In this document: positions 26,364-35,509 of the stretch, piece after piece | Numbering within the stretch: the stretch's first letter is position 1 | Layout: each line of letters opens with the position of its first letter | DNA from: Kordiimonas pumila | Lineage (GTDB): Bacteria; Pseudomonadota; Alphaproteobacteria; Sphingomonadales; Kordiimonadaceae | Direction: 5' to 3' | Length of the DNA: 64,000 bases | NCBI RefSeq assembly: GCF_015240255.1 | Contig: NZ_CP061205.1 | Span: 620,001-684,000 of the forward strand | The notes under the pieces: generated by a model | Database searches by the model: none | Seen by the model: only the letters and a program-made list of their open reading frames with translations | Told to the model about the DNA's origin: nothing | Made by a program: the position numbers and the translations under genes

Positions 26364-27458
26364 ATGCCGTATAAATATCGTGTGCAGGAGCCGTCTGCAG
26401 AAATCTATGAGCGGATTTTATCCTGTGAGACTTCAGCAGAAATAAGTGATTGTATTCTAAACCCAGTCGCTGACTTACTTGGTGCCAGAAGTGGTGTATT
26501 TCTCAATATTTGCACATCGTCGTCGGGCAGTCATCATTTTGGCGCCCGTGATTATGTAGGCGATGCGCCCCGTTCAGTGGATGTCTATTTAGAAGAAGGT
26601 TTATATATTCGTGACCCGGTTATGCGACCTGCGATCAATTGGCTGAATGGTAAGGCTGCGGCCCCTACTATTCTGACAGGATCTATTGAGGCGACCACGG
26701 TTCATGATGCTGTATATCGTGATAGTTTTCTGCTGCCCTATAATATCGGCCATGTTGTTGCCTTGGCTGTTCCGATCAGCACTGGCCTTGAAACACAATT
26801 GGCGTGTGTAGGATTTCACCGGCGGCATATGGATAAGGGCTTTCTTCCTGAGCAGATCAATTACTTTCAGCGTTTGGGTCCGGCTATACGCTCTGCGCTT
26901 TATGGCTTGGCTTGTCGTGAATCAATACAGTTATCAGATGCGCTCGCTGTGGCAGCACGGGAAAGCGGCGTAGATATGGGATACCTGATTCTGGATGAAG
27001 ATTTAGTCGTGCGAAACGGCAATGCCAGAGGGCTGGATGATATGGGTCTTACCGGTATGCAGCCTGGTACGTCTTTACTGTTGGGGCAGGTTAAACAAAG
27101 GCTGCTTTCTGGTGATCTGCAGGAAAATGAGCATTTTAACATTATGGCGACGGGGCATGCCACAGTTGGTGTCCATGTTCGTAATTTCCATTCTTTTTCT
27201 GGAGATGTTTTTTATCTGGTTACGACCACAAGTGCTGGCCCAAGCCGTGCGATAGGGGATGCGTGCCAAAAATATGGTTTAACAAACCGAGAGGCTGAAA
27301 TTGCACTGTTGATAGCAACAGGTAAATGCAATGCATCACTCGGAAAGGAAATTGGTATCTCCTTGCGAACAGTAGAAAACCATTTGCGCTCTATTTACCG
27401 TAAAGTAGGCGTATCTAGTCGTACACAACTGGTTTCAAGGTTACTGCAAATCCACTAG
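26364..27458 (+). CDS. LuxR-family transcriptional regulator
   Basis: A 364-residue regulator. The C-terminal HTH is clear at residues about 298-360: LTNREAEIALLIATGKCNASLGKEIGISLRTVENHLRSIYRKVGVSSRTQLVSRLL. Residues about 15-185 form a sensor region of GAF or autoinducer-binding type (DYVGDAPRSVDVYLEEGLYIRDPVMRPAINWL, NIGHVVALAVPISTG), and a PAS-like region follows (about 200-290). No phosphoacceptor REC domain and no luxI partner is seen. It is divergent from a TonB receptor and faces the SDR/VOC operon, so it likely controls the module in response to its substrate; that is inference. Confidence 0.85.
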   Translation: MPYKYRVQEPSAEIYERILSCETSAEISDCILNPVADLLGARSGVFLNICTSSSGSHHFGARDYVGDAPRSVDVYLEEGLYIRDPVMRPAINWLNGKAAAPTILTGSIEATTVHDAVYRDSFLLPYNIGHVVALAVPISTGLETQLACVGFHRRHMDKGFLPEQINYFQRLGPAIRSALYGLACRESIQLSDALAVAARESGVDMGYLILDEDLVVRNGNARGLDDMGLTGMQPGTSLLLGQVKQRLLSGDLQENEHFNIMATGHATVGVHVRNFHSFSGDVFYLVTTTSAGPSRAIGDACQKYGLTNREAEIALLIATGKCNASLGKEIGISLRTVENHLRSIYRKVGVSSRTQLVSRLLQIH

Positions 27459-27473
27459 CATAATGCTTAAATA

Positions 27474-27496
27474 GGCGCTTATTTGCTGTAAGCGCC
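27474..27496. terminator. Hairpin after the luxR-type gene
   Basis: GGCGCTTA (27474-27481) pairs exactly with TAAGCGCC (27489-27496) around seven bases. It sits between convergent genes, 16 bp after the luxR stop codon. Confidence 0.55.
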
Positions 27497-27543
27497 CCTT
27501 ACCTATTGAGATGGTTCACCTTTGGGCTCGACTATTGCCATCT

Positions 27544-28101
27544 TCATTCTGGCTCGGATGTAAGAACACGTACAGGGTCAGTGCCATCCCAGTTTTCTGC
27601 GGCAGATTTCATCATGGCAAAAAACGCCTCGGTTTTATCCGTCATCTCTATAAGCTCAATCATGCCAGGCAGCACATTGCTTGTATCCATATAGGCAGCC
27701 CGTGCACCAACGCCCGCTACACCGAAAAGAGCCATGTCATGACCCAGAGCCTTATACCGAGCAACGTCGTCATCAAAATTACTGCATGCTATTGCAAAAT
27801 GATGGAACCCCCAGCCGCGCTTTTGCTGAACCTCGTTATAAACTGAAGGTGTATCCCAATTGTTTTGCTGGATAAGTTCAAAGCACATCGAGCCAGAAAA
27901 GCTGAGCGCAAGAGTAATATCCAGCTCAGTTGGCTGGCCACGATACTGTGCATCCAATAACGGAAAATGCTCAATCACGAACCATGGCCCACAAGCGAGC
28001 CTTGGGGTATAATGCGCAATCGCAGCTTCAATGTCTGGTGTTATGAATGCGATTTGCATAATGCCACCCATGGGTTGCCCAAAATCAAGAATTTCGTTCA
28101 T
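27544..28101 (-). CDS. VOC-superfamily (glyoxalase-fold) protein
   Basis: A 185-residue protein; the start ATG 28101 has GGAGGATAC directly before it. It carries one VOC domain pair: MQIAFITPDIEAAIAHYTPRLACGPW (first beta-alpha-beta unit), LALSFSGSMCFELIQQ with a metal-binding Glu, GWGFHHFAIACSNFDDDVARYKALG with a His, and PGMIELIEMTD with the last Glu. The family includes lyases, epimerases and extradiol dioxygenases; sequence alone does not choose, though the length and motif spacing resemble methylmalonyl-CoA-epimerase/lactoylglutathione-lyase types. It is the last gene of an SDR-SDR-VOC operon, spaced 8 bp from the SDR gene. Confidence 0.8.
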   Translation of the reverse strand: MNEILDFGQPMGGIMQIAFITPDIEAAIAHYTPRLACGPWFVIEHFPLLDAQYRGQPTELDITLALSFSGSMCFELIQQNNWDTPSVYNEVQQKRGWGFHHFAIACSNFDDDVARYKALGHDMALFGVAGVGARAAYMDTSNVLPGMIELIEMTDKTEAFFAMMKSAAENWDGTDPVRVLTSEPE

Positions 28102-28109
28102 GTATCCTC

Positions 28110-28865
28110 CTAGTTGGTAAGGCTCATGCCACCATCAATAACCATTGAAGTGCCCGTAATGAACCGAGCTTCGTCAGACATTAGGAACAAAACGCCGTTT
28201 GCAATATCTACTGCTTCCTGCCATTTTTTCATTGGTACTTTAGACAGGAAAGCCAGTGCCGCCTGTTCCTTATCAATGCCGTTTTCTGCTGCGGTACGCT
28301 GAATAAGTTTGTCATGCATTGGCGTGCGCACTTGACCGGGGTGAACACTATTACATCGGATTGCATAATCCTGCTCACAGCAATGTAGTGCGAGAGAACG
28401 GGTGAACTGTGCAACTGCCGCTTTTGATGCACCATACGCTGACAGGAACGGTGTTGGCACAAGTGCCGCTATCGATGACATATTTACAATTGCTCCCCCG
28501 CCTGCGCGTGCGATTTCAGGCACGGCATATTTGCACCCAAGGAAAACCCCTTCAACATTAACAGTATAAATATGTCGCCAATCTTCCAATGCAGATGCTT
28601 CAGGGTCATTTGCGCCTTTGCTGGCTGACATACCGGCATTATTCACCAGACCATCAAGGCGCCCTGCGCGTGCTACTGTCTCTGCTATTAAATCGCGCCA
28701 AGCTTGTTCGCTTGTCACGTCATGCACAAAAATGCCATCACCGGGAATGATGTCTGTACGAATTACATTTGCCCCTTCCTCTGCAAGCCGTTTAGCAATG
28801 GCTGCCCCAAGGCCAGCTCCTGCACCGGTCACTATAATTGTCTTGCCTGAAACCCGGTTATTCAT
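28110..28865 (-). CDS. Short-chain dehydrogenase/reductase (SDR), second in operon
   Basis: The start ATG 28865 has AAGGA seven bases upstream (251 residues). A TTG two codons earlier is in frame, but the ATG fits better. Classical SDR features: nucleotide loop TGAGAGLG (residues about 14-21), LVNNAGMS, catalytic Ser in IVNMSSIAAL, YGASKAA with the Tyr-Lys pair, and the C-terminal FITGTSMVIDGGMS. The HDVTSEQAW region suggests NAD(H) use. It converts an alcohol to a ketone, or the reverse, on an unknown substrate in the cytoplasm. It starts 2 bp after the first SDR gene ends, so they are co-translated. Confidence 0.92.
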   Translation of the reverse strand: MNNRVSGKTIIVTGAGAGLGAAIAKRLAEEGANVIRTDIIPGDGIFVHDVTSEQAWRDLIAETVARAGRLDGLVNNAGMSASKGANDPEASALEDWRHIYTVNVEGVFLGCKYAVPEIARAGGGAIVNMSSIAALVPTPFLSAYGASKAAVAQFTRSLALHCCEQDYAIRCNSVHPGQVRTPMHDKLIQRTAAENGIDKEQAALAFLSKVPMKKWQEAVDIANGVLFLMSDEARFITGTSMVIDGGMSLTN

Positions 28866-28867
28866 GT

Positions 28868-29653
28868 TCAATCCTTTTTATGTGCGCTTGATGGCCCTGC
28901 CAGCTGTGCGCCGTCGATTACCAGTGCTGATCCGCTCATCATAGAGGCCTCTTCAGATGCCGCGAATAGAATGCTGTTTGCTATATCTTGGGGTGTTGCA
29001 ATTCTTCCCATCGGGACCAAGCTTGCCATGCCAGCTTTCATGGCCTCGCGGCTACCAATGGCATCTGCTACAGGGTCCAGCATTTCGCTATCAACGTATG
29101 TTGGGTGGATGGATATACAGCGGATAGGGAGGCCTTGTTCCGCACAGTAGAGAGCGACGGATTTGCTAAGTGTAGTTACACCGCCTTTAGACGCGCAGTA
29201 ACCAGCTACATCTGAAATGCCAACAAGGCCAGCAAGGGATGAAACATTTATGATCGCCCCATGCCCGTTAGTTTTGGTTATGGCGCGAATTGCAGCCTGA
29301 CACCCTAACATGACGCCGGTTAAATTGACGGCGATCATCTTATTCCATTCATCCATTTTTAGATCAAGGATAGTACCAGGGAAACCGATGCCAGCAATAT
29401 TTGCAAGAATGTCGACCCGACCAAATCTGTTTATTGTTTGGCTAACTGCATCAGCCCAACTTTGTTCACTTGTTACATCCAGACTAACAGGAATTGCCTG
29501 GTCGCCTATATTTTGTGCTGTTGCGTATGCGCCCTCGCTATTGATATCGCTTACAGCAACCGAGGCACCTTCGCGTGCAAACGTTATAGCGGTTGCGCGC
29601 CCGATGCCTGATGCTGCCCCAGTTACGATTGCTATCTTATCCTTAAGCCGCAC
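28868..29653 (-). CDS. Short-chain dehydrogenase/reductase (SDR), first in operon
   Basis: I choose GTG 29653 (261 residues; VRLKDKIAIVTG) because GGTGGGAG lies nine bases upstream; the open frame up to 29713 gives non-family sequence. It has TGAASGIG (cofactor loop), an acidic residue after the second strand (AVSDINSEG, NAD preference), NIAGIGFPG, catalytic Ser in INVSSLAGL, YCASKGG (Tyr and Lys), and MSGSALVIDGAQ. It is the first gene of the SDR-SDR-VOC operon, transcribed from the region holding a perfect 20-bp inverted repeat and divergent from the cupin/ligase pair. Two different SDRs side by side suggest successive redox steps or stereochemical inversion. Confidence 0.92.
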   Translation of the reverse strand: MRLKDKIAIVTGAASGIGRATAITFAREGASVAVSDINSEGAYATAQNIGDQAIPVSLDVTSEQSWADAVSQTINRFGRVDILANIAGIGFPGTILDLKMDEWNKMIAVNLTGVMLGCQAAIRAITKTNGHGAIINVSSLAGLVGISDVAGYCASKGGVTTLSKSVALYCAEQGLPIRCISIHPTYVDSEMLDPVADAIGSREAMKAGMASLVPMGRIATPQDIANSILFAASEEASMMSGSALVIDGAQLAGPSSAHKKD

Positions 29654-29724
29654 AAATAAACACTCCCACCTACAACTTCGTTCTGAGCTAATAAAAGCAA
29701 GCATAAGGCTCATGCTAGGGTGGG

Positions 29725-29779
29725 GAAATAGCGGGAACCACTCAACCGTGGGCTTTGCCTGAGTGGTTCCCGCTATTTC
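29725..29779. repeat. Perfect 20-bp inverted repeat in a divergent promoter
   Basis: Positions 29725-29744 (core GCGGGAACCACTCA) and 29760-29779 (core TGAGTGGTTCCCGC) are exact complements over 20 bp with a 15-bp spacer. It lies between the divergent SDR operon (start 29653) and cupin gene (start 29835). It could be an operator for a dimeric regulator, such as the LuxR-type protein of the module, or a stable RNA hairpin in a leader. Confidence 0.85.
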
Positions 29780-29834
29780 TTGAAAGTAAATTGTAGCGCA
29801 TCGTGAGGATCATCAAAATCTATAAGGAAAGACT

Positions 29835-30314
29835 ATGGCTACACTCACAAAAAACGTAAATGCAGATATTGTTCAAACTAGTCTGCACCGGAAAGCCTTT
29901 TTTGATATCAATGACTTGCCTTGGCTTGATTGGGTTATGGAAGAAACGTGGTTTAAGCTATTAAACCTGAACCCGTTTACTGGTGGCTTCACAATGTTAT
30001 TGAAAGTTGGGCCGAATAATACGGCCCCTGTTCATGGGCATGTTGGGTCAGTGGAAGGTATATTGTTGGAAGGTGGGTTTGGCTACGGTGAGGATCGTGG
30101 GCGCGCTGGTTGGTATGTACGTGAGCCCGGCGGTATTCACCACATTCCAGATACAGACGCTGATGGCATGGTTATGTTCGCCACAGTGAATGGGCCTCTT
30201 GTTGGTTATAATGAAGATGGCAGCGTCGCTATTGTGGTTGATGCAAAGCTTATGTACGAGATGGCATTGGCTGGGAATGCTGCAGATCATATCGATAAAC
30301 CGATTGACTGGTAG
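29835..30314 (+). CDS. Cupin protein, 2,4'-dihydroxyacetophenone dioxygenase-like
   Basis: A 159-residue single cupin protein; GGAAAG precedes ATG 29835 closely. LLKVGPNNTAPVHGHVGSVEGILLEGGFGY provides the two His and Glu ligands of cupin motif 1, and WYVREPGGIHHIPDTDADGM those of motif 2. The overall pattern, with the N-terminal FFDINDLPWLDWVMEETWFKLLNLNPFTGGFTML, matches the ChrR-like/2,4'-dihydroxyacetophenone dioxygenase group, which cleaves a C-C bond with oxygen and one non-haem iron. The true substrate here is unknown. An acyl-CoA ligase follows nine bases later; cleavage to an acid and then CoA activation would be a sensible order. Confidence 0.8.
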   Translation: MATLTKNVNADIVQTSLHRKAFFDINDLPWLDWVMEETWFKLLNLNPFTGGFTMLLKVGPNNTAPVHGHVGSVEGILLEGGFGYGEDRGRAGWYVREPGGIHHIPDTDADGMVMFATVNGPLVGYNEDGSVAIVVDAKLMYEMALAGNAADHIDKPIDW

Positions 30315-30323
30315 GCCGAATAT

Positions 30324-31943
30324 ATGAAGGGTCTGATGCAAGATACACCGCTTCTGATAAGTGGTTTGTTACGGCATGCAGCAATGGCACATCCAAGGCG
30401 GCAGATCACTTCACGACTGGTCGATGAACCAACGTGGCGATATGATTATCTTGGGCTTGAACAGCGAGCTGCCCAAGCTGCCCATATGCTTCAACGAATG
30501 GGCATCAAGGCTGGTGATAGGGTTAGTTCGCTTGGCTGGAACACGCACCGTCATATGGAGTTGATGTTTGCTGTGCCAGGTATCGGTGCGATACTTCATA
30601 CGGCCAATCCGCGTCTCACCGATGAACAGATAATTTACACCATTGAGCATGCAGAGAGCAGTGTAGTTTTTTATGAACGCAGTTTTGCGGGTCTGGTTGA
30701 TAGGATCGCACCTCTGTTACCAAATATCAGGCACTATATAATGCTGAGTGACTCTGACCGGACAATCGTTGGTTCGGTTGGCGCGCAGTCATCAGAAAGC
30801 TTACTTGCACAGGAAATTAGCCATTTTGAATGGCCAAAATTTGACGAGGGATGTGCGGCTTTTCTTTGTTATACTTCTGGCACAACAGGTAACCCGAAAG
30901 GGGTGCTTTATTCACACCGTTCGACGGTACTTCATGCGATGGCCTCTAGCCTTACTTCTGCTTTTGCACTCGATGTTTTTGACTGTATTATGCCGTGCAG
31001 CAGTTTCTATCACGCGACCGGGTGGGGGCTTCCTTTTGCTGGTGCTTTAAATGGCTGTGCGTTTGCCTTGCCCTGTGATCGCATGGATGCAGCCAGCCTT
31101 CATGAACTGGTGATAGAAGAAGGCGTGACTTTTACTTGTGGTGTTCCTACTATCTGGACAATGTTTCTCGATTATCTGGACCGTCACACAAAAAGTACTG
31201 GATCCTTACAAAGGATTGTAATCGGCGGATCTGCAGTTCCTCGCGCTATGGCGGAAGCGTTTGACCGTATCCACGGCGTAAAGGTTTTGCAGCTTTGGGG
31301 CATGACAGAACTGAACCCCGTTGGTGTTGTAGCCACGCCGACGCCCGCCATAGCGGCGCAGGGTGAAAAACACGTTGATGAAATCATCTGGACACGGCAG
31401 GGTCGAATGCAGTTCGGTGTTGAGCTTCAGATCACAGATGACAACGGCAATGCTCTTCCACATGACGGGGAGACATCAGGCACATTGAAAGTAAGAGGTC
31501 CGTGGACTATCAAGCGCTATTTTCGCGCCAAAAATGATGCGGTCGATGCAGATGACTGGTTTGACACGGGTGATATCGCAACGATCGATGCGGATGGGTA
31601 TTTGCGTATTACTGACCGCGCTAAAGATGTCATTAAATCGGGCGGTGAATGGATTAGCTCTATTGATATTGAAAATATCGTAGCGGGCATGCCTGATATA
31701 AAAATTGCTGCTGTTATTGGAGTATATCACCCTAAATGGGAAGAACGTCCGGTTCTGGTTATCGAAAGGCATGATGGTTCAGAACTGTCTATGGATTCTG
31801 TGCAATCGCATTTGGCACCGCTCATTGCAAAATGGTGGATGCCGGATCGCATCATATTTGATCATGTACCCCTAACGTCTACCGGCAAGATTGATAAGAA
31901 GGCACTGCGACAACGCTATGTTGGTTGCCTTGATGCCGAATAG
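30324..31943 (+). CDS. AMP-forming acyl-CoA ligase (medium/long-chain type)
   Basis: A 539-residue member of the adenylate-forming superfamily, starting at ATG 30324 or possibly 30336 (MQDTPLL, with AAGGG before it). Motifs in order: [18 protein letters not shown] (P-loop, residues about 187-204), [20 protein letters not shown] (adenylate pocket), [31 protein letters not shown] (hinge and A8) and [12 protein letters not shown] with the catalytic Lys near the end. The family resemblance is to AlkK-like and 3-methylmercaptopropionyl-CoA ligases. It makes an acyl-CoA from a free acid with ATP. It is translated close behind the cupin gene and likely handles its product. Confidence 0.9.
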   Translation: MKGLMQDTPLLISGLLRHAAMAHPRRQITSRLVDEPTWRYDYLGLEQRAAQAAHMLQRMGIKAGDRVSSLGWNTHRHMELMFAVPGIGAILHTANPRLTDEQIIYTIEHAESSVVFYERSFAGLVDRIAPLLPNIRHYIMLSDSDRTIVGSVGAQSSESLLAQEISHFEWPKFDEGCAAFLCYTSGTTGNPKGVLYSHRSTVLHAMASSLTSAFALDVFDCIMPCSSFYHATGWGLPFAGALNGCAFALPCDRMDAASLHELVIEEGVTFTCGVPTIWTMFLDYLDRHTKSTGSLQRIVIGGSAVPRAMAEAFDRIHGVKVLQLWGMTELNPVGVVATPTPAIAAQGEKHVDEIIWTRQGRMQFGVELQITDDNGNALPHDGETSGTLKVRGPWTIKRYFRAKNDAVDADDWFDTGDIATIDADGYLRITDRAKDVIKSGGEWISSIDIENIVAGMPDIKIAAVIGVYHPKWEERPVLVIERHDGSELSMDSVQSHLAPLIAKWWMPDRIIFDHVPLTSTGKIDKKALRQRYVGCLDAE

Positions 31944-32225
31944 GCTGCATTTTAAGTTCTGCGAATATATGATTATTTACCTTATATGAGAGTTGAGACA
32001 TTATTTTTAAAAGGGTTTAACGAAAAACGCTTTTTATATTCAAGGAAGTTTATAAGATGTAGTTAATCACTGTCGGACAGAAACCCCTAGGAATGAAATG
32101 ATAGCGGGATTGCATCTGATACGTGGCTGCGCATCCCCCTTTTAATGGTCCAAGAAGATCCGCCGATGTGCTTTCCCACATCTTTCTGTCAAAACCCCCA
32201 GCTCCATACGCTTTTTGAGGATATG
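31944..32225 (+). other. Gene-free stretch, possible small RNA or 3' UTR
   Basis: 282 bp after the ligase gene with no gene I can support. From about 32060 it contains GC-rich complementary segments: GGGAT-TGC (32106-32113) against GCGCATCCC (32129-32137), and GATGTG (32165-32170) against CACATC (32177-32182). A strong terminator follows. This could be a roughly 170-190-nt RNA or just the 3' UTR of the ligase transcript. It matches no RNA family that I recognise. Confidence 0.3.
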
Positions 32226-32250
32226 CCCACCGGTTGTGGTGGGTTTTTTT
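32226..32250 (+). terminator. Strong rho-independent terminator
   Basis: CCCACC (32226-32231) and GGTGGG (32238-32243) form a perfect 6-bp stem around GGTTGT, followed directly by seven Ts. It ends plus-strand transcription just before the convergent TonB receptor gene. Confidence 0.85.
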
Positions 32251-32254
32251 GGGT

Positions 32255-34582
32255 TTAAAACCGGGTTGATACCTGAACACCCACAAACCGAGGCGGCCCA
32301 GCTATCAATGTGGGAGAACCAAACAGTCCGCCAATATTGCCAGCGTCAATAATATAATCTTTATTGAATAGGTTGGTCACATAAAAGGACAGAGCCCAGC
32401 GGTCTTCACTATCTGCGAGCGCAATATTTGCATTTACCAAATGCACGGCACCCTCGCTGATATCTACACCGGCGACTGGCTGGTTTTCAATTTCAAAGAA
32501 AACGCTAGAGCGGTACGTCCATGTAACATTACCAGTTACCTTGATTGCGCTGGTGATGGGGATGGTCCATAGGCCGCCAAGGGCGGTTGACCATTCAGGC
32601 TGTAGTCGAAAACGATTGCCAGCAAAAATGCCATTTTCAGCTTTGTCATCAATGCCTGCATCAATATAGGCGGCAGTGCCGAACAGTTCAAAATGCTTGC
32701 TTATGCTGGCACGGAACTCTCCTTCTGCCCCAATGTTTCTGGCTGTTCCTGCATTGGCCTGACGCGTGATGCCAGCTTGGCGGATTGTTACCTGAAAGTT
32801 ATCGTAGGTTTGATAGAAAAGCGAGGCCGCAAGGTCCAATCGCCCATCCATAAATCGGCCTTTGAAGCCAGTTTCATAATTCCATGTAATCTCAGCAGGT
32901 ACATAGGCGGCGTTAGCGACCGGGGTATTATTTGGCCCGGCTGTGGAAGTAACTTCAATCACGTTCGAGCGGCGACCTTTAGAAACGCTTGCATACAGGT
33001 TGATTGTATCATTGATGGCATAGCGCGCATTAAAGCGTGGCAGAATGGCGTCAAAATTATCCTTTTCAGAAACGGTGCTACCGGCAGTGTCTACATAGCC
33101 AAAGTCAATCAGCGGTGCACCTGTTAGGATGGACGCTGGTAAGGTGGCAAACCCGCCACTCTCGCGTGTTTCATAGATATAGCGGACACCTGCCGTTAGG
33201 GAGAGTCGGTCTGTTGCTTCAACGGTGGCATCTGCAAAGGCCGAATATATGTGGAAATTGCCCGTATTACCGAACTTGGAGGCGTAATAAATGGATGGCA
33301 GGTTTTGGGCGGCTGTTATAGACCCAACGGCGCCGCTGGGTGCAACACAGGGCAGGTCAGGGATAATACCTGCGGCGCATTGAAGAAATGTACCTTCTTC
33401 TGTCAGGAAAGGTACCTCCACACGGCCATTTTCATTGAAATAATTCACACCGAAAAAGGCATTTAATTTTTCATGTGCGTAATTTGCACGCAGTTCCTGA
33501 CTGAATTGGTTGCCAGTGGCATCTTCAGCAAACTCGGCATAGATCGCCTGGGAACCGTCTGCGTCAAAAACTTCAAGGCTGTCAAACTCACGGTAGCCGG
33601 TTATAGAAGTTAAGGTCCATATATCACTCAAGGACCACACAACAGTAAGGTTTGCATCATAAAGCGCGCGGTCAATGCCAAGCTTGTCGTTGCCGAGCAC
33701 ATCAGCAGATAAGGGTCCGCCGCCAGCAAGTTCTGCAAAACTGAAAGGGCTTGTTGTGCCATCTGTAGGGGCAAAGGTGCCAGACTTGAAGCTTGTGCCT
33801 GTATCTGCATCCTTTTCATAGTTGAGCACTAGGTCAACTGTTAGATCAGTGTTTGGTATGAAGCGCAGGCTACTACGAACTGCAAAGCGTTCGAGCCCAT
33901 TCAGGTCTGGTTGCACGATACCGCCTGCGGACTGTGAACCAATGTCGCCTGCAATATTTTCAATATATCCGTCGCGCTTTCTATAGCTGAAGGCAAGCCG
34001 GCCTTGTAGTTTGGTATGCCCACCGGTCACAAAACCTTTAGCTTCCATGCTATTATAGTTGCCGTACCCAAGGGTTAATTCGCCCGCGAATTCTTTTTGT
34101 GGTTTTTTGGTAATTACGGCCACAGCACCTATGGCAGCGGCGGTGCCAAACAGGGTGGCTTGTGGCCCCTTGACAACTTCAATGCGGTCAATATCAAACA
34201 ATTCAAAATGCGACCCGCGTGAGCGAGACACATCAACGCCGTTCAGGTAAATTGAAACACGGGGGGCAATCTGGGGTGAGCCGTTGTCAGATGTAATACC
34301 GCGAATAACAAAGGCTGGGTTATTAGGGCTTTGTTCCTGAATAATAAGACCAGGTGTAATGTCTGACACCCGGTCAAATTCTTCCATGTTTAGCTTGCTC
34401 AGGAAATCGCCATCATAGCTTGTCACACTGAGCGGTACGGTGCGAATGTTCTGTGCCCGTTTTTGGGTTGTCACAATAACTTCTTCGATATAACCCGTTT
34501 CAACAATCGTTGCAGAGGCTATTGCTGGTATATCAAACAGGCTGATACTACCTATGAAACAAGCAATAGTTTTTACAATCAT
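32255..34582 (-). CDS. TonB-dependent receptor
   Basis: A 775-residue receptor with an N-terminal signal-like segment (TIACFIGSISLFDIPAIASA). The TonB-box/plug start is IEEVIVTTQKRAQNIRTVPLSVTS. The plug contains DRVSDITPGLIIQE, IRGITSDNG, VSIYLNGVDVSR, RIEVVKGPQATLFGTAAAIGAVAVITKKP (residues about 55-165), and a barrel runs to RFVGVQVSTRF. The plug has GTAAAIGAVAV where most have GRNATGG or RGSNAIGG, a small variation seen in substrate-type receptors. It closes the catabolic module, opposite in direction to the cupin/ligase pair. Substrate unknown, likely the module's growth substrate or a relative of it. Confidence 0.92.
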   Translation of the reverse strand: MIVKTIACFIGSISLFDIPAIASATIVETGYIEEVIVTTQKRAQNIRTVPLSVTSYDGDFLSKLNMEEFDRVSDITPGLIIQEQSPNNPAFVIRGITSDNGSPQIAPRVSIYLNGVDVSRSRGSHFELFDIDRIEVVKGPQATLFGTAAAIGAVAVITKKPQKEFAGELTLGYGNYNSMEAKGFVTGGHTKLQGRLAFSYRKRDGYIENIAGDIGSQSAGGIVQPDLNGLERFAVRSSLRFIPNTDLTVDLVLNYEKDADTGTSFKSGTFAPTDGTTSPFSFAELAGGGPLSADVLGNDKLGIDRALYDANLTVVWSLSDIWTLTSITGYREFDSLEVFDADGSQAIYAEFAEDATGNQFSQELRANYAHEKLNAFFGVNYFNENGRVEVPFLTEEGTFLQCAAGIIPDLPCVAPSGAVGSITAAQNLPSIYYASKFGNTGNFHIYSAFADATVEATDRLSLTAGVRYIYETRESGGFATLPASILTGAPLIDFGYVDTAGSTVSEKDNFDAILPRFNARYAINDTINLYASVSKGRRSNVIEVTSTAGPNNTPVANAAYVPAEITWNYETGFKGRFMDGRLDLAASLFYQTYDNFQVTIRQAGITRQANAGTARNIGAEGEFRASISKHFELFGTAAYIDAGIDDKAENGIFAGNRFRLQPEWSTALGGLWTIPITSAIKVTGNVTWTYRSSVFFEIENQPVAGVDISEGAVHLVNANIALADSEDRWALSFYVTNLFNKDYIIDAGNIGGLFGSPTLIAGPPRFVGVQVSTRF

Positions 34583-34843
34583 TTAGCTTCCCTAAGCCTT
34601 GTTAAGGCACATCATTTTCTTAAGGTTTCGCGACTATTCAGTGACCAAAGTATATGAGTTTTTGATGTTATGGGTGTATTATATGTCTTGTTATCGTTAA
34701 GTATTCATATGTTTAATGCTGCTTTTAAGATGTAATAAGATGAAACTCTAATAAAAAAAGCTTAAAGCGTACACTTGATAAAAAAACATCTTCTTGCCTA
34801 TAAGCATTGGTAAGTTCAGTAAGATACAGGTAAAAGGGGTATA
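34583..34843. other. AT-rich intergenic region between TonB receptor and response regulator genes
   Basis: 261 bp between divergent genes with no recognisable gene or RNA. It must hold the promoters of both. Confidence 0.4.
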
Positions 34844-35509
34844 GTGGCAAAAACAGTACATATTGCTGTTCTTGATGATCACCGGATGTTTCTGGAAGGC
34901 CTTTCTATGCTGGTCGAAAGCATGGTGGGCCATTATTCTGTAACCAATTTCCATGAACCGGTAGAGCTTTTACATCAGCTAGAAGCTGGCCAGCATTATG
35001 ATCTCGTGCTTTGTGATCTTATTATGAACCGGATGAATGGGCTTGCCTTTGTAGCGGCGGCTCGTGCTTATACAAAGCGTATCCCTATCCTGATGATTTC
35101 CGGCATAAACACCCCGCCACCACTTGCAGAAATGCAAAGTCTGGGGGCAAGTGGTTTTGTCCATAAGTCAGCCGATAATGAAACCTTTTTGAAGGCTATT
35201 GAGACAGTTTTGAGAGGCAAAGCTTTTTTTGAAGTAGTCGGCAGCGATGATGTAGCCGCAGACCTGTGTGCTCTGAGGGGCAACGAAGACAGTGCTAATA
35301 GTTTGATTGAGGCACTCCCATCCCTTGGGAAGCGACAGGTTGAAGTCCTGAAAATGATTGCCCACGGTGCGTCTAATAAGGAAATATCGAACACACTTTC
35401 TATCAGCGAAAATACAGTCAAGACACATCTGAAGCAGATATTTATGATCCTTGGTGTTAATAAACGAACGGCGTGTGTACGAAAGGCACAAGCGCTTGGT
35501 CTTATTTAA
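34844..35509 (+). CDS. NarL/FixJ-type response regulator
   Basis: A 221-residue regulator starting at GTG 34844, with AAAAGGGG just upstream. The receiver domain is at residues about 5-120: VLDDHRMFLEG acidic pair, phosphoacceptor Asp in DLVLCDLIMNRMNG, Ser in LMISGIN and Lys in FVHKSAD. The LuxR-type HTH is at residues about 155-215: LPSLGKRQVEVLKMIAHGASNKEISNTLSISENTVKTHLKQIF. It converges on a hybrid histidine kinase with a 4-bp overlap of 3' ends and is likely its partner. Targets are unknown. Confidence 0.92.
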   Translation: MAKTVHIAVLDDHRMFLEGLSMLVESMVGHYSVTNFHEPVELLHQLEAGQHYDLVLCDLIMNRMNGLAFVAAARAYTKRIPILMISGINTPPPLAEMQSLGASGFVHKSADNETFLKAIETVLRGKAFFEVVGSDDVAADLCALRGNEDSANSLIEALPSLGKRQVEVLKMIAHGASNKEISNTLSISENTVKTHLKQIFMILGVNKRTACVRKAQALGLI

